A stretch of DNA of 64,000 bases from SbD1 sp039679945. GTDB taxonomy: Bacteria > Desulfobacterota > Syntrophobacteria > Syntrophobacterales > Syntrophobacteraceae. Location: positions 5,793-69,792 of the forward strand of contig JBDKTY010000168.1 in the NCBI GenBank assembly GCA_039679945.1, read 5' to 3'. A model generated the notes under the pieces. The model was not told the origin of the DNA and searched no databases. It worked only from the letters and a program-made list of their open reading frames with translations. Of the stretch, positions 9,298 through 18,821 are shown in pieces (position 1 is the first letter of the stretch; each line of letters begins with the position of its first letter). Both the position numbers and the translations under genes were made by a program.

Positions 9298-9588
9298 ATG
9301 ACCGTGGGGGTCGCTCTAACAACCTTCAGGCTTTATGAGGTTCATTCGCTCAAGGAAAAGCGGAGCATCATAAAGAGCCTGATTGAAAAAAGTCGGCACC
9401 GTTTCAATGTTTCCGTCGCGGAGGTCGCTGATCAGGACGTACATCATAAGGCGGTCATCGGAATAGCCGTGATTGGAAATGACGGCCGTGTGCTTAATTC
9501 AGTCCTGGACCGGATCATGGATTTCATGGAGAGCCTCGGCCTGGCTGAATTGGTGAGCCGTGAGATTGAACTGATCCCGATGGGTTGA
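9298..9588 (+). CDS. DUF503 (YlxP-like) protein
   Basis: A 96-aa DUF503 protein of the nusA-infB-rbfA neighbourhood, function unknown. The family hallmark HSLKEKRSIIKSLIEK is followed by RFNVSVAEV and the C-terminal segment with SREIELI. The annotated ATG 9298 is eight bases after the infB stop. An earlier in-frame ATG at 9268 would overlap infB by 23 bases, but its GGAG is only one base away. Context suggests a link to translation or ribosome maturation. Confidence 0.85.
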   Translation: MTVGVALTTFRLYEVHSLKEKRSIIKSLIEKSRHRFNVSVAEVADQDVHHKAVIGIAVIGNDGRVLNSVLDRIMDFMESLGLAELVSREIELIPMG

Positions 9589-9663
9589 TGCGTGATATTG
9601 AGATTTATGCTGGCGGGCGCTGAGACCCGGGAATGAGCCAGACCGAACAAGTTACAGGATGCC

Positions 9664-10029
9664 ATGGATTACAAGAGATCAGATAGAGTCGCGGACCTGC
9701 TGCAGCAGGAAATTGCCGAGCTGGTGCTGCGCAGGGTCAAGGACCCTCGCCTTGAAAATATTACTATCACCGGGGTCAAGGTTACGCCCGATCTCCAGCA
9801 TGCGCGCGTTTTCTATTGCGTAATGGCCGGCACCGCGGGCGAACAGGCCAAGCAGGACGCTGCGGCCGGCCTTGAAAAGGCAAAGGGCTTTATCCGCCAG
9901 GAATTGGGCAAAAGACTTCGTCTGAGATATGTTCCTCAGCTCGGATTCGAATACGACACCTCTTTCGAGTATGGAGACAGGATCGAGAGGTTGTTGAAAG
10001 ATATCAGCAAAGATGAACCACAACCGTAA
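9664..10029 (+). CDS. rbfA: Ribosome-binding factor A
   Basis: RbfA binds immature 30S subunits near helix 1 of 16S rRNA and supports late maturation, especially in the cold. The 121-aa KH-type protein shows RVADLLQQEIAELV, VKDPRL, TITGVKVTPDLQHARVF and LRYVPQLGFEYD, all characteristic. The final 17 bases overlap the start of the following DHH phosphoesterase gene, so the two are probably translationally coupled. Confidence 0.95.
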   Translation: MDYKRSDRVADLLQQEIAELVLRRVKDPRLENITITGVKVTPDLQHARVFYCVMAGTAGEQAKQDAAAGLEKAKGFIRQELGKRLRLRYVPQLGFEYDTSFEYGDRIERLLKDISKDEPQP

Positions 10030-10996
10030 CCTTAAAATACGCGAAATCATACAGGCCATTCGTGGAAACGAAAGCTTTCTGATCGCAACTCATGTCAGGC
10101 CGGACGGCGATGCCATCGGGGCGCTGCTCGGCGTCAAGCTCATGCTTGAGCGGCTCGGGAAGAAAGCGGACGCCTATTCCCAGGACGAGTTTCCACCCGA
10201 ATATGAATTCCTGCCGCAGGCCACGAAAGTGCGCTCCCAGCCGCAGGGGTCCGCGGGCTATGATGCGGCTATCCTGGTTGACTGCGGCGATTTCGAAAGA
10301 GTCGGCACGGAGTTGGCGGAATTTATCGGCAGCCGGGTTCCGCTCGTGATCAACATAGATCACCACCTGACCGGCGCGCCGTTTGGTGGTGTCCACTGGG
10401 TTGAAACGGGCGCAAGCAGCACCTGCGAGATGCTTTTTGACATATGCATGCACCTCTCTTTGCCACTCGATCCGGACCTGGCCACACTCCTTTACACGGG
10501 ACTCCTGACCGACACGGGATCATTCCGGTTCTCCAACACCAGAAGGCGCGTGCTTGAAATTGCATCGATGCTTGTGGAATCCGGCGCCGACCCGGTAAGG
10601 ATCGCGCAGCAGGTATACGACTCGTCGTCTCCGGAGAGGTTGAACCTTCTCGCGCTCGTACTCGGAACAGTCCAATTCCATGCGGAGTCGAGGATCGCCA
10701 CGGCGGAACTGTCGCGCGGCATGCTTGCCGCCACATCCACATCTTATATGGACAGTGAAGGGTTCATTAACCACCTGCGCTCCGTGAAGTCCGTCCTTAT
10801 GGCGATGCTTCTGCGCGAGGGCAGCGAGGGTGTGATACACGTCAGCCTGAGATCGAGAAACGGTATAGACGTTGCACGATTCGCTCAGCGCTATGGCGGG
10901 GGAGGACACCTGATGGCGGCCGCATGCCGTATCCCCGGCACGCTCGAAGCCGTACGGACCATGTTGACCAGGGATGCCGTGGATTACATTGCCTGA
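10013..10996 (+). CDS. nrnA: DHH-family phosphoesterase, NrnA-like oligoribonuclease/pAp phosphatase
   Basis: NrnA-type enzymes degrade short oligoribonucleotides and dephosphorylate 3',5'-pAp. The 327-aa protein has the DHH motifs HVRPDGDAIG, VDCGD, INIDHH and the mid-domain LLTDTGSFRFSN. It ends with the DHHA1 motif RYGGGGHLMAAACR. It overlaps rbfA by 17 bases and lies between rbfA and truB, a common arrangement in many phyla, where it may finish RNA turnover begun by the downstream pnp product. Confidence 0.93.
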   Translation: MNHNRNLKIREIIQAIRGNESFLIATHVRPDGDAIGALLGVKLMLERLGKKADAYSQDEFPPEYEFLPQATKVRSQPQGSAGYDAAILVDCGDFERVGTELAEFIGSRVPLVINIDHHLTGAPFGGVHWVETGASSTCEMLFDICMHLSLPLDPDLATLLYTGLLTDTGSFRFSNTRRRVLEIASMLVESGADPVRIAQQVYDSSSPERLNLLALVLGTVQFHAESRIATAELSRGMLAATSTSYMDSEGFINHLRSVKSVLMAMLLREGSEGVIHVSLRSRNGIDVARFAQRYGGGGHLMAAACRIPGTLEAVRTMLTRDAVDYIA

Positions 10997-11036
10997 GTTC
11001 GAGAGTTCAAAAGCGACATCGATTGGGGGAATTGAT

Positions 11037-11966
11037 TTGACTCTAAACAGGACATCCGCGGCCGCTGACGATATCGGGGGCATACTCCTGGTGGATAAAC
11101 CCGCCGGGGTTTCTTCCGCGCGTGTCACAGCCAAGGTGAAGTGGGCGCTCAAGCCCCGCAAGATTGGTCATACGGGAACCCTCGACCCATTTGCCACGGG
11201 CGTGCTCGTTCTTTGCATCAATGAAGCGACTCGCGTAGCCGATCAGTTCATAAATCTGAACAAGGTATATGTCTCTACCCTGAGATTCGGCGTGGAAACG
11301 GACACCCTTGACAGGACCGGGCAGATCATTCGAACGAGTGAGGCGACCTTTTCAAAACAGGACCTGTTAGATGCGCTTCAAGCTTTCGAGGGCGAGTGCG
11401 TGCAGAAGACCCCCAGGTTTTCCGCCGTGAAGGTCGGCGGCCAGAGGCTCTACAAGCTCAGTCGCAAGGGCATCGAAGTAGACCGGCCGGAGCGTGAGGT
11501 ATGTATACATTCGATAACGCTGCATTCCTTTGACTGGCCCGAAGCAGTCATTGAAGTCTCCTGTTCGAAAGGCACATACATCCGCCAGCTTGCATCCGAT
11601 ATCGGGGAAAAGATGGGAACGGGCGCGCACCTATCCGAACTGAGGCGAATGAGCGTTGGCCCATTTCACGTTGATCAGGCGCTCCAATTGGAGCAGTTTT
11701 CAGCGGAACTGCCTATTACCTCGCGGCTCATTTCTCTCAATGAGGCCCTTTCGCACCTTCCCGTGGCCGTGGCCGGAGAGGAGCAGGTACTTGCGAGACT
11801 AAGGTATGGGCAACTCGATCCAGAATGGGCACTGTCTCAAACGGATTCTTTTTCAAGGCACGCGGGCGCGGTAAGGATCGTAACGGAATCGAACAGACTG
11901 GCTGCTCTATGGTGGCCAAACCCGGAGGTGGCCGGCTCGCGTCGCCTTCGCGTTTTTACTTTCTGA
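11037..11966 (+). CDS. truB: tRNA pseudouridine(55) synthase TruB
   Basis: TruB makes pseudouridine-55 in the T loop of tRNA. The core begins with GGILLVDKPAGVSS and contains the catalytic-Asp motif GTLDPFATGVLVL, the TRFSAVKV-like segment TPRFSAVKVGG, and SKGTYIRQLASDIG. The C-terminal ~90 residues form a short PUA-like region. The frame is open from ATG 10974 inside nrnA. TTG 11037, six bases after GGGGGA, lies close to the conserved start and is preferred, but the longer form is possible. Confidence 0.92.
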   Translation: MTLNRTSAAADDIGGILLVDKPAGVSSARVTAKVKWALKPRKIGHTGTLDPFATGVLVLCINEATRVADQFINLNKVYVSTLRFGVETDTLDRTGQIIRTSEATFSKQDLLDALQAFEGECVQKTPRFSAVKVGGQRLYKLSRKGIEVDRPEREVCIHSITLHSFDWPEAVIEVSCSKGTYIRQLASDIGEKMGTGAHLSELRRMSVGPFHVDQALQLEQFSAELPITSRLISLNEALSHLPVAVAGEEQVLARLRYGQLDPEWALSQTDSFSRHAGAVRIVTESNRLAALWWPNPEVAGSRRLRVFTF

Positions 11967-12216
11967 GTTTCGCTGGATACGAGAGGCGCATTTTTGAAGT
12001 GTGTCCATCTCGAGGCAATCCCCGGCGGCTGGTATTCGGGAGCTGGGATCCTGCCCGGGCGAAGCTGCTCGAAGCTTCGGGGCATGGAAGACAATTGCGC
12101 AATGGAAGTTCAATTTCACAACTAAAACTGCCGGTTCAGGCGGCGGCTTACGGTCACTCTGCCCGTAGAGCTGCCGCACAAGGTCCTTTCGGCAAATTTC
12201 AAGGAGGTAAACAGCC

Positions 12217-12486
12217 GTGGTAATGACCCCAGATAAGAAGAAGTCCATAATCGATGATTTCAGGGTGCATCCGTCCGACACGGGCTCCCCAGAAGTGCAG
12301 ATAGCACTCCTGAGCGAGAGAATCACTTATCTGACTGAGCATTTCAAGACACACAAAAAAGATCATCACTCCCGCAGAGGTCTGCTCAAGCTGGTCGGCC
12401 AGCGCAGGCAGTTGTTGAATTATCTGAAACGAAAGAGCATTGACCGCTATAACAGCGTTATCGAACGGCTTGGATTGCGCCGTTAA
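12217..12486 (+). CDS. rpsO: 30S ribosomal protein S15
   Basis: S15 is a primary 16S rRNA-binding protein of the 30S platform. The 89-aa length is exactly usual. HPSDTGSPEVQIALLSERI, HKKDHHSRRGLL and RQLLNYLK are family hallmarks. The start is GTG 12217, nine bases after a perfect AAGGAGG. The ATG two codons later would be too far from it. The 250-base gap after truB is large enough for an S15-binding autoregulatory leader, though no specific pseudoknot was established by eye. rpsO precedes pnp as in E. coli. Confidence 0.97.
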   Translation: MVMTPDKKKSIIDDFRVHPSDTGSPEVQIALLSERITYLTEHFKTHKKDHHSRRGLLKLVGQRRQLLNYLKRKSIDRYNSVIERLGLRR

Positions 12487-12563
12487 TAGCACTCCCCCGC
12501 AACTTCGCGGAGAGTTGCCGCTATTGCGGCAATATCGTCGTGGCTAAAGAGGAAAAAACATAG

Positions 12564-14660
12564 ATGAAACATTCAGTACAAGTTGAAGTGGGCGGACGGC
12601 CGCTCATATTCGAAAGCGGCGAGGTCGCCAAGCAAGCCAGCGGTTCCATCCTCATGAGATATGGGGACACAGTGGTGCTGATTGCAGCCACAAAGGAAGA
12701 CCGCACACGGGAAGGTATAGATTTCCTCCCGCTCATGGTGGACTATCAGGAAATGAGCTATGCCGCCGGCAGAATTCCGGGAGGCTTTTTCCGGCGTGAA
12801 ATAGGCCGTCCGAGTGAAAAGGAGACACTGACCTCCCGCCTCATAGATCGCCCCATTCGTCCTCTTTTCGCGAAAAAGTGGGCTTTTGAAACGCAAGTAG
12901 TCGCGACTGTGCTCTCCGTCGACCAGGAAAATGAACCCGATGTGGTGGCACTTTCCGGTGCGTCCGCCGCACTGCACATTTCGTCTATTCCCTGGGATGG
13001 ACCGGTCGCGGCCGTGAGAGTCGGGCGGGTTGGGGGCGAGTTCATCATAAATCCTTCCAGCGCTCAGATTGCCGAAAGCGACATGAATGTCGTCGTGGCG
13101 GGAAGCCGCGATGCCGTCGTTATGGTCGAAGGCGGCGCTCAATTCGTTCCCGAGGAAGATATCACGGACGCCATCATGTTCGCCCATCAGGCGATTGTGC
13201 CTATCATCGCGGCGCAGGATGAACTCCAAAAACTCGTCGGAACCGTGAAGGAAGCACCGCCCGAGGTGATTGTCGACCAGGCGCTCGTTGATCGTGTCAA
13301 CGAACTCGCCTCCGCCGAGATGTTCAACGTAATGACCATTGCGGAGAAACATCCACGCAGGGATGCTCGAAAAGCCCTCAAGATCCGTGTCAAGGAAGCG
13401 CTTGCCGCCGATTTCGAAGGCCGGGAGAAAGAGATTGAAGGCATCCTGGAAGAGATCGAAAAGCGCGTGGTCAGGAGGATGATGGTTGAGAAGCGCCACA
13501 GGATCGACGGCCGTTCCTTCGACGAGATCCGTCCGATAACCATCGAGGTAGCCAAGCTTCCCCGGACACACGGTTCGGCCCTGTTCACCAGGGGGGAAAC
13601 CCAGGTGCTGGCTGTCGTGACCCTCGGGTCATCATCGGATGAGCAGAAAATCGATGCCCTTGCGGGTGAGAGCTTCAAATCATTCATGCTGCACTACAAT
13701 TTCCCGGCGTTTTCCGTCGGAGAGGTTCGCCCGCTGAGAGGTCCCGGACGCCGCGAAATCGGCCATGGCGCCCTTGCCGAACGCGCGATCAAACCATCCT
13801 TGCCCAACAATGGCGAGTTCCCATATACCATCCGGATCGTATCCGAAGTCCTCGAATCAAATGGTTCCAGTTCAATGGCCACTGTGTGCGGCTCATCCCT
13901 CGCGCTCATGGACGCGGGCGTGCCCGTCTGCGAAAGTGTTGCCGGAATCGCCATGGGACTTGTCAAGGAGGGCGATGAATTCATCGTTCTGTCGGATATC
14001 CTGGGGGACGAAGATCATCTGGGTGATATGGACTTCAAGGTAACCGGCACGGAAAAAGGCATCACCGCTTTCCAGATGGACGTCAAGATCTCGGGAATCA
14101 ACCGTGAGATTCTGCGCAAGGCGCTCGATCAGGCCCGCGCGGGGCGCATTCACATTCTCGGAAAGATGAAGGAAGTGATCACGCAGGCCCGGCCGGCGCT
14201 TTCGCCCTACGCGCCCAGGCTGGTCACTATCCAGATAAATCCGGATAAGATACGCGATGTCATCGGCCCGGGCGGAAAGATGATCCGTTCCATCGTTGCC
14301 GAGACGGGTGCAAAAATCGACATTGACGACAGCGGCAGAGTCGTTGTAATGAGCCCTGACGGAGCAGCATGCGATAAGGCCATCGATAAGATCAGGAGAA
14401 TAACCGCCGAACCTGAAATCGGCCAGAATTACATGGCAAAGATCGTAAGGGTTACCGATTTCGGCGCTTTCGCGGAGATCCTCCCCAATACCGAGGGCCT
14501 CATCCACATCTCCCAACTCGAACACAGGCGGGTACGCAAGGTGACCGATGTCGTGAACGAGGGGGATGAGGTTCTGGTCAAAGTGATCGACATCGACAAG
14601 GATGGCAGGATCAGGCTCAGCAGGAAAGCCGCCTTGCCTCCGGAAGAGCAGGACAAATAA
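12564..14660 (+). CDS. pnp: Polyribonucleotide nucleotidyltransferase (PNPase)
   Basis: PNPase degrades RNA 3'-5' by phosphorolysis and can add tails. The 698-aa protein has two RNase PH-like domains: the first with GGFFRREIGRPSEKE and DRPIRPLF, the second with FTRGETQVLAVVTLG and the catalytic acidic stretch GDEDHLGDMDFKVTGT. A KH domain (IGPGGKMIRSIVAETGAKI) and a C-terminal S1 domain (ITDFGAF-like VTDFGAFAEILPNTEGLIH) follow. It lies 77 bp after rpsO, probably in the same transcript. Confidence 0.98.
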   Translation: MKHSVQVEVGGRPLIFESGEVAKQASGSILMRYGDTVVLIAATKEDRTREGIDFLPLMVDYQEMSYAAGRIPGGFFRREIGRPSEKETLTSRLIDRPIRPLFAKKWAFETQVVATVLSVDQENEPDVVALSGASAALHISSIPWDGPVAAVRVGRVGGEFIINPSSAQIAESDMNVVVAGSRDAVVMVEGGAQFVPEEDITDAIMFAHQAIVPIIAAQDELQKLVGTVKEAPPEVIVDQALVDRVNELASAEMFNVMTIAEKHPRRDARKALKIRVKEALAADFEGREKEIEGILEEIEKRVVRRMMVEKRHRIDGRSFDEIRPITIEVAKLPRTHGSALFTRGETQVLAVVTLGSSSDEQKIDALAGESFKSFMLHYNFPAFSVGEVRPLRGPGRREIGHGALAERAIKPSLPNNGEFPYTIRIVSEVLESNGSSSMATVCGSSLALMDAGVPVCESVAGIAMGLVKEGDEFIVLSDILGDEDHLGDMDFKVTGTEKGITAFQMDVKISGINREILRKALDQARAGRIHILGKMKEVITQARPALSPYAPRLVTIQINPDKIRDVIGPGGKMIRSIVAETGAKIDIDDSGRVVVMSPDGAACDKAIDKIRRITAEPEIGQNYMAKIVRVTDFGAFAEILPNTEGLIHISQLEHRRVRKVTDVVNEGDEVLVKVIDIDKDGRIRLSRKAALPPEEQDK

Positions 14661-14857
14661 GCGGCCGGCCATTCCGGGAAGTGCCGCGCGGAACAGTCGT
14701 ACACACAGATTCGTGGATCGGGATTCAGGCATCGGATTGCCGAACGGTTCAGAACGCCGTCTTCTGAATTTCCGATTCCGAACTCTGTTAATAAGCTTTT
14801 TCGAGCCATTCGCTTTAAACCTGCCCGGGTGGCTATCTGCAATACAAAGGGGGGAAA

Positions 14858-16120
14858 TTGTACCAAAAAACGGTTCTCCGTAATGGGATTCGGGTGGTGA
14901 CGGAAAGGATCCCCTCTGCCCACTCGGTTTCCACCGGCATCTGGGTCAATACCGGCTCTCGCGACGAACACGTCGAAGAGCGGGGAATCACTCACTTCAT
15001 CGAACATATGCTTTTCAAGGGCACGCAACGTCGAAGCGCCCTGGACATCGCCAAGGAATTCGACGCGGTAGGTGGCTTTGCCAATGCTTTCACTTCCAAG
15101 GAACACGTGTGTTTTCACGCGAAGGTTCTCGCCGCCCACCTGCCGCTCCTCATCGATCTCCTGGCCGATCTTTTCCTCGAATCGGTTTTTGATCCCGTTG
15201 AAATAGATCGCGAACAGAACGTGATCCTCCAGGAAATCCGCATGGTGGAGGACACGCCCGACGAGTACATACATGTCCTGTTCCAGGAAAGCTTCTGGCA
15301 ATCCAACCCGCTGGGCCTCCCTATCTATGGATCGGTCGAGACGGTGGAGAGGACTCGCCGCGAACATATGCTCGATTATGTTTCCAGGAGTTTTCATCCG
15401 GAGAGGATCGTCATCTCCGCCGCCGGGAATCTCGACCACGGGAATTTTCTGGAACTGATCGCGCCTCCCATGGAGGCTCTCAAACCCGGCTCACTGCTGG
15501 ATAACCGCGAAACACCCACGCACCATTTCTTCTCGCAAATCGTTGCCAAGGATCTTGAGCAGGTGCACCTCGCCATCGGCATGCAGGGCTCCTCTCAAAC
15601 CGACGATAATCGCTTCGCATCCCATCTCTTGAACGTCATCCTCGGCAGCAGCATGAGCAGCCGCCTCTTTCAGGAAATACGCGAGAAACGCGGTCTGGCC
15701 TATTCAGTCTACTCTTTTTCCCACAGTCATGAAGACACCGGCATGCTCGGCATCTACGCGGGGATTGCCCCCGAGAATATCGAGGAAGTAGTGCGTCTCA
15801 TAAACGCGCAGCTCTCCATCCTCTCCGAAACTCTCATCCCCGAGGCGGAATTGAGAGCGGCAAAGGAATACATCAAGGGCAACATGTATATCAATGCCGA
15901 GAACAATGACTCCCGTATGAACCGGCTCGCCAAGAACGAATTCCTGTTTGGTCGCTATGTCCCTTTTGAAGAGATAGAGCAGAAGATAAACCGCGTCACC
16001 CCCGAAGACGTGCAGAACTGGTTCCGGAGCGTGTACAGTCCCGACAGGATGGCGGTCCTTCTATACGGGCCCGTGGAAATGGACCTTATCAAGCTCAAGT
16101 CGGTCCTCGCCGAGGGATAA
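14858..16120 (+). CDS. M16 family zinc metallopeptidase (processing-protease type)
   Basis: A 420-residue pitrilysin/M16B protein. The inverted zinc motif HxxEH is present as HFIEHMLFKGT near residue 47, with the downstream Glu in the EVDREQNVIL-like segment IDREQNVILQEI. The C-terminal half has the R/Y pair region REKRGLAYSVYSF of the family. It starts with TTG at 14858 just after AGGGGGGAAA, and no closer ATG fits. M16B peptidases commonly follow pnp in many bacteria and act on short or unfolded peptides. The substrate here is unknown. Confidence 0.92.
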   Translation: MYQKTVLRNGIRVVTERIPSAHSVSTGIWVNTGSRDEHVEERGITHFIEHMLFKGTQRRSALDIAKEFDAVGGFANAFTSKEHVCFHAKVLAAHLPLLIDLLADLFLESVFDPVEIDREQNVILQEIRMVEDTPDEYIHVLFQESFWQSNPLGLPIYGSVETVERTRREHMLDYVSRSFHPERIVISAAGNLDHGNFLELIAPPMEALKPGSLLDNRETPTHHFFSQIVAKDLEQVHLAIGMQGSSQTDDNRFASHLLNVILGSSMSSRLFQEIREKRGLAYSVYSFSHSHEDTGMLGIYAGIAPENIEEVVRLINAQLSILSETLIPEAELRAAKEYIKGNMYINAENNDSRMNRLAKNEFLFGRYVPFEEIEQKINRVTPEDVQNWFRSVYSPDRMAVLLYGPVEMDLIKLKSVLAEG

Positions 16121-16124
16121 GCTC

Positions 16125-16919
16125 ATGCCTCTGATTTGCCAGGCGCTCGCAAGCGGCTCTCGAGGAAACGCTATCCTGGTCCGCAGCCCCAAAACACGCA
16201 TCCTCGTCGATGCGGGGACAACCTGTAAAGAGCTGGTCCGCCGCCTCCAGATAACCGGTACGGAGGCAAAATGCCTCGATGCCCTGATACTGAGCCATGA
16301 ACACCGCGATCATGTCAGCGCTGCGGGGACTTTGAGCAGAAGGTTCGACCTTCCGGTATTCGCGACACGCGGTACCCTCGACAATCTCCCGGTGGAAACC
16401 GGCCGACTGGCCTCGGTGAATGTCTTCGACACCGGCAGAAGCTTTGAGATCGGGGATTTGCGGGTCCACCCCTTTTCCATCTCCCATGACGCTCGTGAAC
16501 CGGCCGGCTTCGTGATCGAACATGAAGGCGTACGCCTCGGCATCTGTACCGACCTGGGCGTGGCCACAAATCTCGTTAGAGTGCGCCTCCAAGGCTGCCA
16601 TGGCCTTGTCCTCGAAGCAAACCACGACGTGGACAAGCTGACGGCCGGACCCTATCCATGGCTCCTGAAACAGCGCATAAGGAGCAACCACGGGCACCTC
16701 TCAAACGAGGAGTCCTGCACCCTTCTGGAAAGCATCCACCACGAGAAGATGAGTTTCGTCCTTTTCGCCCACCTCAGTGAGACCAATAATCATCCCGATC
16801 TCGTCCGCAAAAGCTTCCACAGGCTCAGTCAGTCCCCGGAATGGGAATGCGTCCGGTTCGAACTCGCGGCGCAAAATGAGATAGCCCCTGCACTGGAATT
16901 GAGCGATAATCGCGTATAG
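16125..16919 (+). CDS. MBL-fold metallo-hydrolase, YycJ/WalJ-like
   Basis: A 264-aa metallo-beta-lactamase fold protein. It begins LASGSRGNAILV, has the metal-binding HxHxDH motif as LSHEHRDHV and further ligands in SHDA, CTDLG and EANHD, and a late conserved His in RIRSNHGHLSN. This matches the YycJ/WalJ group, for which 5'-3' exonuclease activity on DNA has been reported. The gene follows the M16 peptidase by four bases, at the end of the operon. The assignment to subgroup is by recall of motifs only. Confidence 0.88.
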   Translation: MPLICQALASGSRGNAILVRSPKTRILVDAGTTCKELVRRLQITGTEAKCLDALILSHEHRDHVSAAGTLSRRFDLPVFATRGTLDNLPVETGRLASVNVFDTGRSFEIGDLRVHPFSISHDAREPAGFVIEHEGVRLGICTDLGVATNLVRVRLQGCHGLVLEANHDVDKLTAGPYPWLLKQRIRSNHGHLSNEESCTLLESIHHEKMSFVLFAHLSETNNHPDLVRKSFHRLSQSPEWECVRFELAAQNEIAPALELSDNRV

Positions 16920-17018
16920 CCGCTCCAGGTGACGATACACTGCTGAATGAAATATCGGGCCTTCCGCGCGGTTTGCCGCACACCCGCGTATTACGGTGAG
17001 GAAAAGCTTGGCTGGCGC

Positions 17019-17049
17019 AAAAAAGAAGCCAGGAATTGCGATCCTGGCT
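17019..17049 (-). terminator. Rho-independent terminator of the cold-shock gene
   Basis: Read on the minus strand, AGCCAGGA pairs with TCCTGGCT around a 7-nt loop and is followed by TTCTTTTTT (17019-17026). It lies 27 bases beyond the cold-shock stop codon. Confidence 0.88.
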
Positions 17050-17075
17050 GGTTACCAAAGTGTGGGAAGGTTTGG

Positions 17076-17279
17076 TTACTGAAGTTTCTTTACATTGACT
17101 GCCTGAGGTCCTTTTGGTCCACGCTCCACGTCAAAGGATACACGGTCGCCCTCACTCAAGGAGCGAAACCCTTCAGACGCAATGGCACTGTAGTGGACAA
17201 AAACGTCTCCCTGGTCCTTCGTCTCGATGAATCCGTAGCCCTTTTTGTCGTTGAACCATTTCACTCGGCCTTCCGACAT
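17076..17279 (-). CDS. Cold-shock domain protein (CspA family)
   Basis: A 67-aa single cold-shock domain, an OB-fold that binds single-stranded RNA/DNA and acts as an RNA chaperone. RNP1 is KGYGFIE and RNP2 is VFVHYSAI. The start GRVKWFNDKKG and end GPQAVNVKKL are canonical. The unit is self-contained: a TTGACA-N17-TAGAAG promoter at 17425-17453 and a strong terminator at 17019-17049. The inferred 5' UTR is about 140 nt, in the range of thermoregulated cspA leaders. Confidence 0.96.
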   Translation of the reverse strand: MSEGRVKWFNDKKGYGFIETKDQGDVFVHYSAIASEGFRSLSEGDRVSFDVERGPKGPQAVNVKKLQ

Positions 17280-17424
17280 TTCTCAAAATCCTTTCCTTCT
17301 CTGGTACCGTTTTTCATGCTTGCAGTTTCGCTACTTTGAGCAATCTTGCAAAACTCCGCCGCTTACCGGCCGACCGCGACCCCTCCTTGAGATCGGACCA
17401 GACAGTTCTATCCTAATACTATCG

Positions 17425-17453
17425 CTTCTACAGCAATATCTAAGACCTGTCAA
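17425..17453 (-). promoter_or_regulatory. Sigma-70 promoter of the cold-shock gene
   Basis: On the minus strand TTGACA (17448-17453) and TAGAAG (17425-17430) are 17 bp apart. The predicted start near 17418 leaves about 139 nt of leader before the ATG. Confidence 0.7.
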
Positions 17454-17499
17454 GCGTTAGCTTAGTGTATGATATGATGAATATGAATAGCGGCAAATC

Positions 17500-17653
17500 A
17501 AGATTAGAGTTCGGACATTTTCCAGTCCCAGAGCGGGATTCCGAAGTTCTTTATAATAATTTCTAGGAAATACCAGCTATCATACGGTAATACGTATGGA
17601 ATACTTGTAAAACCTTTACTGAAAACGTCTTGGAGGTTCAAGATAAGAGTTCG
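17500..17653. repeat. Imperfect direct repeat in the csp upstream region
   Basis: AAGATTAGAGTTCG at 17500-17513 recurs as AAGATAAGAGTTCG at 17640-17653 (13 of 14 identical), 140 bp apart. Each is followed within about ten bases by CATTTTCCAG or CATTTCCAG. The rest of the gap 17454-17715 is AT-rich with no gene seen. Confidence 0.5.
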
Positions 17654-17715
17654 ATCGGGCATTTCCAGGGGGGATCTCAAAACTTTTTATTTTTCCGGTG
17701 AGCGTGTTATATCCG

Positions 17716-18675
17716 TTAATTATCGCCGGACGGGTCCTTCTCGCCGGCGGCCTCCGCTCGGGATTCAGTATCGAGCAAATCATCGAGCGCCTGACGGAGT
17801 GCCGGGAAGCGGAACGAGAAGCCGTTTTCCAGCACTTTCCTCGGTGTGGCTCTCTGCCCTTTCACGAGCACATCGGCGAACTCTCCCAGGACCATACGAA
17901 GGAAGAAAGCGGGAATGGGCGGAAGGATTACCGCCCTTCCGAGCGCCGCCGCCAGGATTTTACCGAATTCCGCGTTTCTCACGGGGTTCGGAGAGACGCA
18001 GTTAACGGGGCCGGTTATTTGTGAATTTTCCAAAGCGAATGTGAGGATTCGGAAGAGGTCCTCTTCATGAATCCACGAGAACCATTGTTTCCCACTCCCG
18101 ATTGTACCACCGAGGAAGCGACGAAATGCCGGCAGCATCTTCGCGAGCGCCCCTCCCCCCTTGCCCAGCACGACGCCAAAGCGGCAGGGCACAACCCTGA
18201 CACCGCCCCGCGCGGCCATTCCGGCCTCTTCCTCCCACTTGAGACATACTTCCGACATGAATTCATTCCCGGGGGGAGCGTCCTCGTCAAGGGCATCATC
18301 ATCGAGGCGGCTCCCGTAATACCCTACCGCCGATGCATTCAGGAGCGTCTTCACGCTTCCCGACCCGGAGATTGCCTGAACGATATTGCGCGTTGACAGA
18401 ATGCGGCTGTCCATGATGGACCTGCGTGTCGCATCGGTCCAGAGAGTAAAAATCGAGGTCCCGGCAAGGTTTATCACCGCGTCACTTTGGGAGGCGGTCT
18501 CCTGCCAGGGGCCGGGCTTTTTGGGGTCACCCTCAATCACGGCGGCCCAGGGAGGAGAGGTTGCGGAAGGCCTCGGGAAGCGGCTCAAGACAATCACTTC
18601 ATGGCCCGATTGGGAAAGCCTCCTGGCAAGGTACTTGCCAACGAATCCCGTTCCACCTGTCACGAATATTTTCAT
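17716..18675 (-). CDS. TIGR01777-family NAD(P)-binding epimerase (SDR, YfcH-like)
   Basis: A 319-aa extended SDR protein. The Rossmann motif TGGTGFVGKYLARRL is at the N-terminus. NLAG, SAVGYYG (the active-site Tyr region) and WIHEEDL are typical of the TIGR01777/SDR39U1 group. The C-terminal DUF1731 segment is also recognisable (KGQRATPRKVLENGFSF). The physiological substrate is unknown in bacteria. It lies downstream of mlaD on the same strand with a 146-bp gap, so it may or may not be in that operon. Confidence 0.92.
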   Translation of the reverse strand: MKIFVTGGTGFVGKYLARRLSQSGHEVIVLSRFPRPSATSPPWAAVIEGDPKKPGPWQETASQSDAVINLAGTSIFTLWTDATRRSIMDSRILSTRNIVQAISGSGSVKTLLNASAVGYYGSRLDDDALDEDAPPGNEFMSEVCLKWEEEAGMAARGGVRVVPCRFGVVLGKGGGALAKMLPAFRRFLGGTIGSGKQWFSWIHEEDLFRILTFALENSQITGPVNCVSPNPVRNAEFGKILAAALGRAVILPPIPAFFLRMVLGEFADVLVKGQRATPRKVLENGFSFRFPALRQALDDLLDTESRAEAAGEKDPSGDN

Positions 18676-18821
18676 GCCGGGCCACCCCTCGGGACGCTAT
18701 GATTGATCACGGAGTTCTTTTCAAACCATTTCCAGTAACGGAACGGAAAGCCGGCACGCCGCCGCGACCGGTTACACGAGGCAGAGGCATCCCGGGGCGG
18801 GAATGGACCTCAAGGCGGCGA

